From Microplitis mediator (taxonomy: Eukaryota > Arthropoda > Insecta > Hymenoptera > Braconidae): DNA of 64,000 bases. The stretch is taken from NCBI RefSeq assembly GCF_029852145.1, contig NC_079970.1, positions 18,542,331 through 18,606,330 on the forward strand, written 5' to 3'. A model generated the notes under the pieces. It was not told the DNA's origin, made no database searches, and saw only the letters and a program-made list of their open reading frames with translations. Of this stretch, positions 24,869-35,245 are shown one piece after another. The position numbers and the translations under genes are program-made. Within the stretch, counting starts at the first letter, position 1; each line of letters starts with the position of its first letter.

Positions 24869-24945
24869 AGAAATGGCTCAAAGCAGAGTACGTCATTAAC
24901 GGCATTACTGATGAGCCCGTTGGCATACTCGTGACGAAACTGTCA
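24869..24945 (+). ncRNA. Hammerhead-like motif, family B copy 1 (decayed)
   Basis: The core CTGATGAG (24908) and the downstream CGAAAC (24935) are intact and spaced like the family A ribozymes. Stem III does not pair (CTGTC has no partner) and stem II is weak, so cleavage is unlikely. Loops GAGTACG and CATACTC are still complementary at 6 of 7 positions. Confidence 0.4.
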
Positions 24946-26154
24946 ATCTTGATGGTAGTTATGGTACTTCGAAAATATCTCTTAATTTTTTAAGGTTACA
25001 AATCACTTAATTCTTAATTAATGTTCTATGTCACATTACGCATATTGACAAAAAACGTGGGGATTGAACAGAATTAAAATAAAAAACTAGATCCCAACAG
25101 AAAGAGCTGCGCTTCTGCACAACTGCTGCTACATTATTTAAATTTTCATACTCGGGATTCTTAAAAATTTATTTTATAAATTAAAATGTCTCAAGATATT
25201 TAAATTTTTTATTTTATTCGCTGGAACTCTATTTAAAATCTGTGCTGTAAAATAAAATGTAAATAAAAATTTTTATGAAATCAAAATATGTTGAAATGAT
25301 GGAGCCATGGATGTGGGGTAGAAAAAAGTTTTAGTGTAAGAGGACGTAGAAATGAAAGAAGGAATAAGAGATTCGCTCCATTTGCCTCGATACAGCAATA
25401 CGTGTATTACAGTGTCTTTTTTCTTCTTGAATATAAAATTTCTTGTCTACCGGATATCTTCTTCTCTCATTCTATCTTGTGTTATATCTAAGAGCAAGTT
25501 GCTACCGGCTGTACGACACAGCCAGCAATGAAGAAAATTATTATAGTGAATGCTTTTGCATGCTCGCGGCAAGTTTGAAATTTTTTTTACTATTTTTATG
25601 ACTATCATTATTATTATTATTTCCTTCAGTTTCCGCTTCACTCTTGTGTCTGAATCTTTTTTTCACAATTTTCTATTTTTATGTACATTATGTACATACG
25701 ACTATTTTGGTATGCGTATGTGTACTATACCTTTTCTCTCCTGTATGCATAACTATTTTATGCTGATATTTTACCCGGTAATGCGACGTTTATTTATTCA
25801 TATGCACACACCATAGAGTGTCTTACCCGTAACTCATGTATATTATGGATTTTTTTTTTTCAACTTTAATACAAGGAAATTAACGAATTGAGTATGTGCT
25901 GAAGCCTTTTTTCAGGCTAATAAATTATTTTTATGAAGACTGAATTATAAAAATGTATAAATTTTTTTTATGCATTCATGAGGTGAATAACAAGATTTCA
26001 TAACTGTTTTTTTAAATAATTTTTTTCTACGCTAAGAACATAATGATATTTTACTATAAGCTAGATTATTTAAAAAAATTTTATTTTTTCCTCAGATAAA
26101 AAATAGCCTGAAATATTTATTCTATTATAAATTATTTGCAATGTTTTTTGAACT

Positions 26155-26690
26155 CTTGTAATAGTGAAAATTGACATATTTCTGTTATTTTAATACTTTA
26201 ACGGTGTACAACAGCTCACCTAACATTTTATTGCAAGTAGTTTGGACGGTATCCGCCTTCCTTTGCTAGTATAGTGTCTGGCTGAAGCCCACAACACAGT
26301 TTTACGCCGGCTCGTACTAGTAAGAGATGTAGTCTAAGGCAAGAGTGCGTTAACATAGCCTTACTGATGAGTCCGTTAACGTACTTAGGACGAAACAACA
26401 GAAATTATGGCAAATAGGCATATATCTTAAGTTTTGGTGCTTGACTTAAGAGTCAATACATAGAATGAAAAGAAAGATATGTCAAATAGTGCAGTGTAGC
26501 ATGGAACTGAAAAATCATGAACTTAACAACCAAATCAAGCATAATTCATACCTTTGATATACACTCATAACTTATTAAGGCTCAAATAACACCTTAAGAA
26601 GCAATTATATCTTTAATCTGCCGACAAATGCCAGAGAATGAAACAGGTTTCTTGGCCATTTGCTTATTTTTGGATTTTTGCTTGATAAAA
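26155..26690 (+). mobile_element. Hammerhead-bearing repeat, family A, copy 1
   Basis: From TAATAGTGAAAATTGACATATTTCTG to CTTATTTTTGGATTTTTGCTTGATAAAA this copy matches 34720-35245 almost base for base, roughly 88-90 percent by eye. It has no ORF. It lacks the CCGTAAGATG start present in copy 2, so it is probably 5' truncated. The ribozyme is at 26329-26399. Confidence 0.7.
26329..26399 (+). ncRNA. Hammerhead ribozyme, type III layout, family A copy 1
   Basis: It has the cleavage triplet GTC (cut after C26334), stem I TAAGGC/GCCTTA (26335-26340 with 26358-26363), core CTGATGA (26364-26370), stem II GTCC/GGAC and GAAA at 26392-26395. Stem III GTAGT/AACAAC-side has one mismatch (ACAAC for ACTAC) compared with copy 2. 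Loop I GTGCGTTAAC and loop II GTTAACGTAC are complementary over 10 nt with one G-U. All invariant core bases are present, so it may cleave, weakened by stem III. Confidence 0.75.
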
Positions 26691-27004
26691 TACGTGTGGA
26701 CCCCACTTATAAACATATACCAATTATTTGCAATAAAGAGCCTTAATTGGAATGCATAATTTATTTCTTACGTTATGTAATTTATTTTTTTTCAGACTTG
26801 ATCTTTAAAACCTATGGATTTATTTAGATAAATTTGTTAACAGATTTTTTTTCATAAAAACTAAAACGACCATATACATCAAAGTAATATCCATTAAAAA
26901 TATTACCAATAATATGTTGTCCTGATTTTTTTCAGATTTGTCAAGTTCCTAATTTTGATAATCAGGGAGACATACTTTTAAGTGTATTTTCAGCTATTGT
27001 TTAG

Positions 27005-27225
27005 AAAATGGTCCCCATTCATAATGAAATATGTCCCCACAATGTATCAGGAAATATTCCTAGAAAATGTCGGAAGTGTTCTTGTAATATTACAGAAATA
27101 GTTCCTTTTCATGATAGAAAGGGTCCCCATATTCATAGAAATACTTCCATCATTTTTAAAAACGGTCCTTATACGCACGTGGAAATGATTTCGATATTTT
27201 ATTGGATTCGTTCCATTAATTTTTT
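27005..27225. repeat. Degenerate TTCCCATAAT-type palindrome array
   Basis: Spaced words such as GGTCCCCATTCATAATG, GGAAATATTCCTAGA and GGTCCCCATATTCATAG echo the 24.1-kb MITE but are highly diverged and no termini remain. The 91-codon ORF over it is an artefact of the repeat. Confidence 0.4.
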
Positions 27226-28177
27226 TTTTCTACAGTTGAATCATCAAAAATTGATTATAACAACTTTTATATTAATTCATTAATCATGAGTTTTAATTTA
27301 ATCCGCAAAAAATAATTTTTAGTAAAAAATCGTTTTTTTATTAGAATTTGATTCCAACGTTAATTAGAAAAAAATTTTATCTAATAAAACCCACATTGTT
27401 AATGAATTTAAAAATATTCATCTTATTTCTGTGCTCGATTTCATAGATGTTGTAAAAATGATGTCTATAAAAAGTATTTATATTAAAATAACTAGAGCTA
27501 TATTCATACGTCGTTAACTAATATGATAAAAGTTATCCAGTAGTGGGAAATAATTATTTTGAATAGATAATTACACTTTTATATCAACATGTTAAAAACG
27601 AGCAATTCACATTTGTAAAAGAATTAGTTTCGTGCGTATCTAATTGCACCATTTACAATAGCACTCTTTCATTTTAGAGTTACTATTGAGGCTTTTTACT
27701 TACTTTGTCCTAATTAGAGTGCCAAATAAAAAATTTAAACTACGGGTGTTATTAAAAATTTTTTCAAGTATAGAAAAAAAAAATTAATTAAGCATAGTAA
27801 CTGTAAATTATGACTAATTAAAAAAATCATTGGAAGGATCATAAAACAGAAATTGCTATTGCCATAATTTCAGCGATATTTTTTTATTAATTGGTAAAAT
27901 TTTCCCCTGTAATGATGAAGGGACTTCGTCCCTAAATAATATTAAATGAAAGCTATTATTTAGGGCCAAAAAGTTTTCATTTTTGAGTAAGTGATATACT
28001 CATTTAAAATACATTACTGATACTTTACCTGAAGGTTTTAATTGTTTATCGGAAACACTAACCGAAAAAGCAAATTTTTTTGGCTTAATTATTATAATGT
28101 AGTCAGACAAATAAAACTAAATTATAATCAATGAAAAAACAAAAGTAGTATTGATTTATTTTATTTTTTTGTTACAG

Positions 28178-28302
28178 AATATCAGCACCTTTTCAAGCAG
28201 TAGCCGTGGTGTTAATTTTCGCAGGAACTTTTTCAGCGTTGATCGGTCACTGTTATGCCGATCACAAGACCGTGATCGCTTGCGGGCTATTTCTTCTTGG
28301 GG
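28178..28302 (+). CDS. Internal exon of a claudin/stargazin-type four-helix membrane protein
   Basis: It has a strong acceptor (a long T-run, then GTTACAG) and a consensus donor GTAAGTAAAAG. One frame is open through the exon (1 nt + 41 codons + 1 nt); the other two contain stops. It encodes two hydrophobic helices joined by a short polar turn: FQAVAVVLIFAGTFSALIG, then HCYADHKT, then VIACGLFLLGG. This is the TM2-TM3 layout of PMP22/claudin-superfamily proteins; spacing and the FxxGxxG pattern look most like stargazin/calcium-channel gamma relatives. Neighbouring exons were not found in the window, so the flanking introns are long and may contain many of the transposons listed here. The exon is real with fair confidence; the subfamily is tentative. 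Confidence 0.65.
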
Positions 28303-29583
28303 GTAAGTAAAAGTAACAACCACAATTGAAACAAAAGAACAAAAAAGTGAACTAACTAAACAAAAAATAAAGGACCCTTGTATAGATTCCACGTAAAAAA
28401 GTACAATAAAATAAATAAATAAATAACAAAAAAAAAAAAAATTCGAACGATGCTCTCTGAAAGTTGCAAGTGTTGAAAGGGACAGAAAGTAAACTGCTAA
28501 GCTCATTGGTTTACTGGTCACGTATCGAAAGCTCTCCATCTCACTTTTTTCTTCACTTCTCGAGACCAAAAGTGTCGTTGTGTATCACCAGAGCCTCTAC
28601 TCACTTTTCCCCATGAAGCCAACAATGTGATTCTTGATCTCACCCGTCTCTCTATCCGACAAAGCACGTGCAACCACAAAGCTATATATACATATATATG
28701 AGTTTACGAACCACAATCTTACCTTATTCCCTATATACAAAGTATACCTTTATTTGCTTCTCTTTCCAAGGTTCAACTATATATTATTATGCTCTATATA
28801 TTCTATTATATATACACTTAAGATTTCTTGCGTAGAACCACAAACACTTTACGTTTACCTTTATTAGAAACACCAATACCCCATACTTACAAACCACCAA
28901 AATTATCAACAATATTTAATGGTGGTCTCACTCAAAGCTTCGAATTCAATAGAACTACCAAGGGAGTCTCTGAATCTTTTTATACTCACTAAATTCGTCC
29001 TGGTTTTTAGTGTACTTCCTATACCATTACGCACTCAATAGTCCACTTCTATTCATTCAAACCAAAGAATTCACAGAATCCAAGGGATCTTAGATTTTAT
29101 TCTTGGTTTTTCAATCCATTCAAGACGTTTATTTATCATTTTTTATTTTATTTTTTTTTTATCTAAAGAAGTAGCCTTGCTGAGTCATTCTTAAATCGCT
29201 GAAAATGAACTGAATATATAGGATGTTCACTTGTGAAGTTTATACGAATGGTTGTGTAAAACGAAGGGATCAAATCGAACGGACTACTCGAATACTTGAT
29301 GCTATTAAATTTGAAATATGCTTCATATTTTTTTTTTTTTTTTTTTAGACGATTGTAGAAAAATAATTCTTTAAAAGTACAAGTTTTAATTTTAGTTTTA
29401 GATTGATTCACGAGCATTTCAGTTTTATTTAAAAAAGAACAAGTACCGTTAGTTTAAGAAGGAAAAATTCTCCTAATTAATACCGAAGGTTCACGAACAT
29501 GAAAAGTTTTTTTTTATATTATATGTATATTCGTGATATTTTTAACTTCGGAGAATTTTAATTTCTAGTTATAAATAAAATCA

Positions 29584-30103
29584 CATTGTAAAAAGAGCGG
29601 TGTTAAAAATGGACTCATTTTAACTCCGCCCGGTGTTAAAATAAAATTACACCGGTGTTAAAAATACCGGTGTAAAGGCGGGGTAACCGGTGTAAAAACG
29701 GAGTAACATCGGTGTAAAGGCGGGGTAACCGGTGTAAAAACGGAGTAACATCGGTGTAAAAGCGGGATAACCGGTGTAAAAGCGGAGTAATACCGGTGTA
29801 AAGGCAGGATAAACTGCGTCCGCTTGGAGTATTAACTTTATAGATTATACAACACAAAAAATTTCAGTTCTTTATGAAAATTAATAAAGAATATCATTTA
29901 TTAACAAGTATAGTGATCGAGTAAGTAAAATATTTTAACACTGGTAAAGAATATCTACACCGGCGGCGGCGTTATTTTAACACCGGTCTAGAATATTTAC
30001 ACCGGTGACGGCGTTATTTTCACACCGCTTTCAGGGGTAAATTTAACACCGATAATTTTAACACCTACACCGTTTGGACTTACCCCGGTGATTTTTTACA
30101 GTG
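29584..30103. mobile_element. MITE with ACCGGTGTAAA words and an internal tandem array
   Basis: The left end CATTGTAAAAAG and right end ATTTTTTACAGTG relate it to the CACTGTAAAAAAT family. The interior repeats ACACCGGTG and GGTGTAAA in both orientations and contains the 42-bp tandem array at 29668-29815. Confidence 0.55.
29668..29815. repeat. Tandem repeat, 42-bp unit, about 3.5 copies
   Basis: Each unit is a 20-bp half GGTGTAAAGGCGGGGTAACC and a 22-bp half GGTGTAAAAACGGAGTAACA(TC). The regular unit makes a periodic minus-strand translation (YTDVTPFLHRLPRL repeated), which is not evidence for a gene. Confidence 0.75.
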
Positions 30104-30303
30104 CAAGAATAGTTTTTTTTCCAAAATCAAAATAAAAACATTGATAAAGTAATCAGAACTAAAAATGCATAGGTAAAATTTTGTTAAAACTAATATATTA
30201 TTCAGATTTAAAATAAATCACTACATACTACAGTGCTTTGACTTTAAACTATAATGCAATATTTTAATTTTCTTTCTTTAAAATTGCGATTGCTGAAATT
30301 GTA

Positions 30304-30759
30304 CACGGAAAAAAATTTTTTGTAACCGCAAGATAAGATAACTTACAGTAACAAATTTCTGCCTTAATATACGGATAACGAAGCATTCGTTATGACTACA
30401 ACGTTTTTGTAACGCTAGCAAATCGTTTGTGGCGCCTAGCAATGGTTTGTAACTGCAGCAAAACTGTTGTGTTGCAGTAAAAAAAGTGATTTGTTAAAAT
30501 AACAAAATGAATTTGTAGTACTGACAAAATTTTTGTCCCCACAAGCTAAGATTACTTAGAGTAACAAATGCTTGCTTTGAAATACGATGATATTGATATC
30601 ATTTGTACTCATAACAAATAAGCTTCTTAATTACGACACAATTTCATTTGTTATTATAACAAATTTATTTGTTACCGTAAGCTAATCATATTGGTCAGTA
30701 TAACAAAATTTTTCGTTATCCCGTCTTTTGTTATGAGAACGAAACTCTTTTTTTCCGTG
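30304..30759. mobile_element. MITE, CACGGAAAAAAATTTTTTGTAACC family
   Basis: The ends CACGGAAAAAAA and TTTTTTTCCGTG are flanked by TA on both sides. The interior holds repeated AACAAA/TTTGTTA words in both orientations. Confidence 0.7.
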
Positions 30760-31269
30760 TATGATTTTGAAAAACACTTGAATTTTCATGTGCGTTTACC
30801 GATTTCGCACAAAAAATATTTTTCTGTATGCAATGTTAGTTTTATAACTCCTGGCATTAAAGTTCAATATTCGAGCGTCGCGTGGCGCGAGTAAAATTTC
30901 TCTCGATAATTGACTAAACTATAGAACGGTGTTTGGAAAATCAGCTGTTTGTCTTTTCAGCATGATTTTACTCTGCTAAAAAGTAATTTGAAAATATATT
31001 CAAACCACTGAGCGATCGTCGTTCTCTCCAGACAAAAAAAAAAGATAGTGGAAGCCTTGTTTCTGTGTACCCCAGCTACCTTATTTACTTACCCGCGCTG
31101 GCGCATTGCAATTGTATGTTTATTATTCTTATTTAGTCAAATATTGTAATTTGTGAATTGTACTTACTAAAAGTATTAATTTTGTTATAATAATGATTGA
31201 ATTTCTCTCAATTAAACTTTCAAGACAGTCGTTGTAAAAACTATTGTTTGATACATATGTTTAAAATGA

Positions 31270-31446
31270 TGAATCCGGTATGCTTGCATTGTCAACACTC
31301 GTCTTGGGTTATGATACATTGTCAACAAGAACTCGTATCTACATCCCCTTATTCTCTTTGCTCGTGCGAGAAAGATGTAAATACACGTTCTCGTAGACAA
31401 TACAGCATAACCCAACTTGTGCCGCCACTACAAGCATACCGCAAAC
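31270..31446. repeat. Inverted repeat of about 170 bp
   Basis: GGTATGCTTG (31277) and CTTGGGTTATG (31302) pair with CATAACCCAACTTG and CAAGCATACC (31407-31441). The small ORFs on both strands (31197 plus, 31212 minus) lie over the two arms and mirror each other, as expected for a palindrome. Confidence 0.6.
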
Positions 31447-31737
31447 CCTAATTTCAGTCATATGTATCAAAAATAGCTATTTTTTTCAATTTCAAATGAA
31501 ATTCTGCAGTAATGCCAAAAGAAAGATCAATTTTCGTAAGCCAATATAATGTCATAACTTTTTAATTACCGAAAATTTTATAATTAGTACATTTATTAAC
31601 AAAACGTAAACAACTGGCCCCAAGTTTAGTTTTCAGTGGACTAAAAATATTTTTTCACTACTTATAGTCAAAATAGGCACGAATACGCCTGTAAATTTAT
31701 TTATCTTATCATAATCATAAATTTTATTGTAATTTGA

Positions 31738-31965
31738 AGTCTTGATGCCTGCCCTGACCAGCAAAAACTTCGGCGTGGCCTCAATTTTGCAAGTCAGGCG
31801 CCCCCTCCCTTTCAAAATCAACGTACTTTCGGCTGGGGAACAAGAAAAATATCATGCGACCCCTGGCCAGAAAGCTGAATGCCCTGGCGTATGTGACATT
31901 AAAATCTCGGCCAAGTGTCGTAATGTACTATTTATAATTATTATTTCTAGTGCACCCGATAACAA
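31738..31965. repeat. GC-rich hairpin patch related to 6280-6420 and 8440-8510
   Basis: GTCTTGATGCCTGC is identical to the word at 6345, and GTACTTTCGGC...AAGAAAAATATC matches 8477-8510. Inside, CCTGACCAGCAAAA pairs with TTTTGCAAGTCAGG. Likely a dispersed, structured repeat. Confidence 0.45.
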
Positions 31966-31972
31966 ATATATA

Positions 31973-32470
31973 CACGGAAAAAAATAAATAGTAAATGCAA
32001 CATGATGCAGTCTTGGTAAATAAACATGATGAAATCATGTTGCATCCACATGATTTGTCATGTTTCGGCTACATGACAATCATGTAGAAAAATTTTTTAT
32101 TATCAAGCAACTAGATTTTTTCGGATTTATAATATTGCAGATGAAAATTAGAGTGAATTATCAAATTAAATCATTTGTAAATGATATTGTTGCTTAAGGG
32201 GTTAGGGGTAGTCAGGATTTTAAAAAAATCGATTTTTTGCTTGATAATAAATAATTTTTCTGAAGCATAATTATTTAGTTGTTGCAGCTTAATTTTATGC
32301 TATTAAGGCTACATGAAAATCATGTTGCTGCCACATGATTGTTCTCATGCTACCGCAGCATGATTGTCATGTAGCCGAAACATGACAAATCATGTGAATG
32401 CAACATGATTTCATCATGTTTATTTACCAAAACTGCATCATTTTGCATTTACTATTTATTTTTTTCCGTG
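31973..32470. mobile_element. MITE with long terminal inverted repeats (CATGATGAAATCATG)
   Basis: The ends CACGGAAAAAAATAAATAG and CTATTTATTTTTTTCCGTG are flanked by TA. Arms of more than 100 bp are near-perfect inverses (for example ACATGATTTGTCATGTTTCGG against CCGAAACATGACAAATCATG). The young-looking arms suggest recent movement. Confidence 0.8.
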
Positions 32471-34647
32471 TAGGCGTAATATTACGACATACATTTCAAA
32501 TTTAAAAGATTCAAATAAAAAAAGATAATAAATGAATAAATTAATTCATTATAATTGAGGTACTTTTATCCGGTTCAAAAGTTTATTCAAAACTTTTATT
32601 TAAAAAAACTTTTTTAAATAAATTTATTAAAATTAAAATAATTCATCTGTTGGAAGACAATTTACTTGGGATTAATTAAATTTTGTCAAAAAAAAAAAAA
32701 AAAAAAAAAAACAGCATAATCGGATTTTCATCGATAAGTACACGGTATATAGGCAACGTAGAATGGCACATCATTACGGGCGGATAATTAACCATTATTA
32801 ATGATTAAGAGGAATCGAACGGATGGTACAAACCTGAATGAAGAGTAGTTCAAACCGAGGTCAAGGGTCACATTGCTCGTTAATACGCTCAGCAGAATTC
32901 AATTAAATAAATTCGCTTTGGGAATTCAACACTGATCACCGCAAGCTTCTTTCCAACGACACTAAAGAGAAAAAAAAGAATTGTAGAATAAAATAAAAAG
33001 AATTTATATCTATATACACAGAATGAAAACTCAAACTTCTTTTTCCTAGAGACGTTTTCCCTCGTTACACTTGTGAACACTTTTCTCTAGCTTTAGTTTT
33101 CTTCGTGGACTTACAGTAAGAAAAGTCTGACCCTTCTTTTTCTTTCTTTTATTTTTCTTTACTTACTCTCTTTTATTTATTTATTTATTTTTTTTATTTT
33201 CATTTCGTTGCACATTCTCTAAGAACTAAAATGTCCTTACTTTTTCTTTCCATTCCACTCATATTTCAAAATGTTTTACCTGCTTAAAAAAATTTCAAAC
33301 CGAAAAAAATTTAGTTATTTATGTTATGACTAGAACGAGCAGAGAATTATATAATTTTATTAATGTAATTAAAGTAAGAAAAAAAGAAAATTTATTTTTA
33401 AAAGACGAGAATTTTATATGTGATTAAAGAACTCTGAATGTCCAGGAAATATCTCGTTCAGACTCGTAATTGTGTGTCCAAGAAACGAAAGTGACACAAA
33501 GAGATAGCTTAAGTCGACTCTGGCACAAGATGTAGAGATATAGACTGAGAAAAAAATATAAAATTGTATGAAGGTAACAAGAACGAGAGATGAGAACTGA
33601 AGATATACGGAAAGCAAGAGGGTGGGATAAGATTCAGAGGCTGTAGGATTAGTCTGATTTAGCCTCGGTGGTCTAGGGCCACAGATTTCGTCTCACCACT
33701 GCTGAGAATCTTCGCTCAACTCCTCGTGGATTTACTTCCATCGCTACCAGATCCCGACGACTACTTTCTTCTCATTTTCTTACTTTTTTTTCTTTTGACT
33801 TTTTTTTTATCTGTCCTACGAAATCGCGACCCGATAACTTCTTTATTTCATCCACAGTGAATTTACACGAAATTTGTTTTCCTTTTATAACTTTTATGGT
33901 GCTATCGGATCTTGTGATACAAGAGAACTGTAATTAAATCATTATTCAATTATTAAACAATTATTTTATACGGTAAAAATTATTTTATCATATGATTCGG
34001 TGGAACGCATGTGAAGCAACGATGAAGTAAAAAACTATTCAACGTGAATAAAACATTTAAATTCAATTTCGAATTCATATTGAATGATTCAATGCATCGG
34101 ATAACGATTTTACATCAAATGAATCGTCAATTTTTTGTTTAATAAAAATTTTATTGGCTTATTTTGGTAACGATAATACATAAAAAAGTGCCTGACCTTT
34201 CCCTTATTTAGAGGACGAATGTCAAATTTTTTTATTTTTTTTTTACTGGAATAAAAAGAATAAAAAGAACTATTTTTCTATGAATAAATTAATAGTTTGA
34301 GTCGATTCTAGAGAAAGTTTTAATATTAGAAAATCAAGTTGAGATGTTGTTATTATCAACGGGTGCACTTTTAATTTTTTGGTTATTGTTTAGATGTGTG
34401 GCTCCACACATTTTTCAAAGTTCCAAGTGCTTACACCTTAAAGATCTATAAATAAACTTTTTCCACGTGTTCAGCTACACGGCGGATTAAATTTTCTGTA
34501 TGTATTTATGTCTCTAACACTAAATATCTATCCGAGCCTTGTAACTAAAGTGTACAAAATTGATAAAAATGACATGAAATCATGCAAATTTTCCACAATA
34601 AATTTATAATAAATTTCTAATATACAAATAATTAATTTTATTAATAC
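32471..34647. other. Non-coding stretch with a GC-richer island at 33600-33770
   Basis: There is mostly AT-rich sequence with an A-run (32689-32711). The island at 33600-33770 (CCTCGGTGGTCTAGGGCCAC...) has no long ORF. I see no gene. Confidence 0.4.
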
Positions 34648-35245
34648 CGTAAGATGGGCGGTGGCGATAGAAAGGTCTACCTAAGAGTTACAAATAGTTA
34701 AACTATGGTAATAGTGAAATATTTGGCATATTTCTGTTATTTCAATATTTTAACGGTGTACAACAGCTCACCGAACATTTTGTTGCAAGTAGTTTGGACG
34801 GTATCCGCCTCCCTTGCTTAGTATAGTGTATGGCTGAAGCCCACAACACAGTTTTACGCCGGCTCGTACTAGTAAGAGATGTAGTCTAAGGCAAGAGTGC
34901 GTTAACATAGCCTTACTGATGAGTCCGTTAACGTACTTAGGACGAAACTACAGAAATTATGGCAATTAGACATATACCTTAAATTTTAGTGTTTGACTTA
35001 AGAGTCAATACACAGAATGAAATGAAAAATATGTCAAATTGTGCAGTGTAGCACGGAACTGAAAAAATTTTGAACTTTACAGCTAAATCAAGCATAATTT
35101 ATACCTGTGGTATACACTTATAATTTATGAAGGCTTAAATAACACCTAAATAAGCGATTATATCTTCAATCCGCCAACAAATGCCAGAGGATGAAATAGG
35201 TCTCTTGGCCATTTGCTTATTTTAGGATTTTTGCTTAACAAAAAG
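34648..35245 (+). mobile_element. Hammerhead-bearing repeat, family A, copy 2 (longest)
   Basis: It starts ACCGTAAGATGGGCGGTGG, the 5' motif shared by families B and C, and continues in parallel with copy 1 from 34720 to 35245. It holds the best-preserved ribozyme of the window and no ORF. Confidence 0.7.
34881..34951 (+). ncRNA. Hammerhead ribozyme, type III layout, family A copy 2 (intact)
   Basis: Stem III GTAGT/ACTAC is fully paired. The cut site GTC is followed by cleavage after C34886. Stem I TAAGGC/GCCTTA (34887-34892 with 34910-34915), core CTGATGA (34916-34922), stem II GTCC/GGAC (34923-34926 with 34940-34943) and GAAA (34944-34947) follow. Every invariant hammerhead base is present. 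Loop I (GTGCGTTAAC) and loop II (GTTAACGTAC) can form a 10-nt loop-loop helix with one G-U pair. It acts in cis on its own RNA if transcribed from the plus strand. Confidence 0.85.

Larger units (their letters stand above)
23808..25112 (+). mobile_element. Hammerhead-bearing repeat, family B, copy 1 (split by a MITE)
   Basis: It starts TTGCCGTAATATGGACAGTGGAG and shares long stretches with 47370-47716 and 52871-53375 (AAAATAAATTGTAAGCTTTGAATAAG, GACATACTTCAGTTATTTT, CTACTATCCGCC-like, CAACAGTGTTTTGG). A 609-bp MITE (24075-24683) is inserted in the middle. The 3' end has CTGCGCTTCTGCACAACTGCTGC. Confidence 0.6.

Noticed and set aside
28156..28569. 137-codon minus-strand ORF
   Set aside because: It overlaps the claudin-like exon on the opposite strand; its product is low-complexity (runs of Phe/Tyr) and it has no splice or promoter context.
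29636..29857. Periodic ORF with a repeated YTDVTPFLHRLPRL product
   Set aside because: The period comes from the 42-bp DNA tandem repeat inside a MITE; there is no start context or splice signals.
32689..32711. A-run as a retroposon tail
   Set aside because: No recognisable body upstream and no target duplication; such runs are frequent in this AT-rich DNA.
26329..34951. The two family A copies as long terminal repeats of one retroelement
   Set aside because: They are 8.5 kb apart with a host exon, several MITEs and no retroelement genes between them, and they differ at about one base in ten; separate insertions are simpler.
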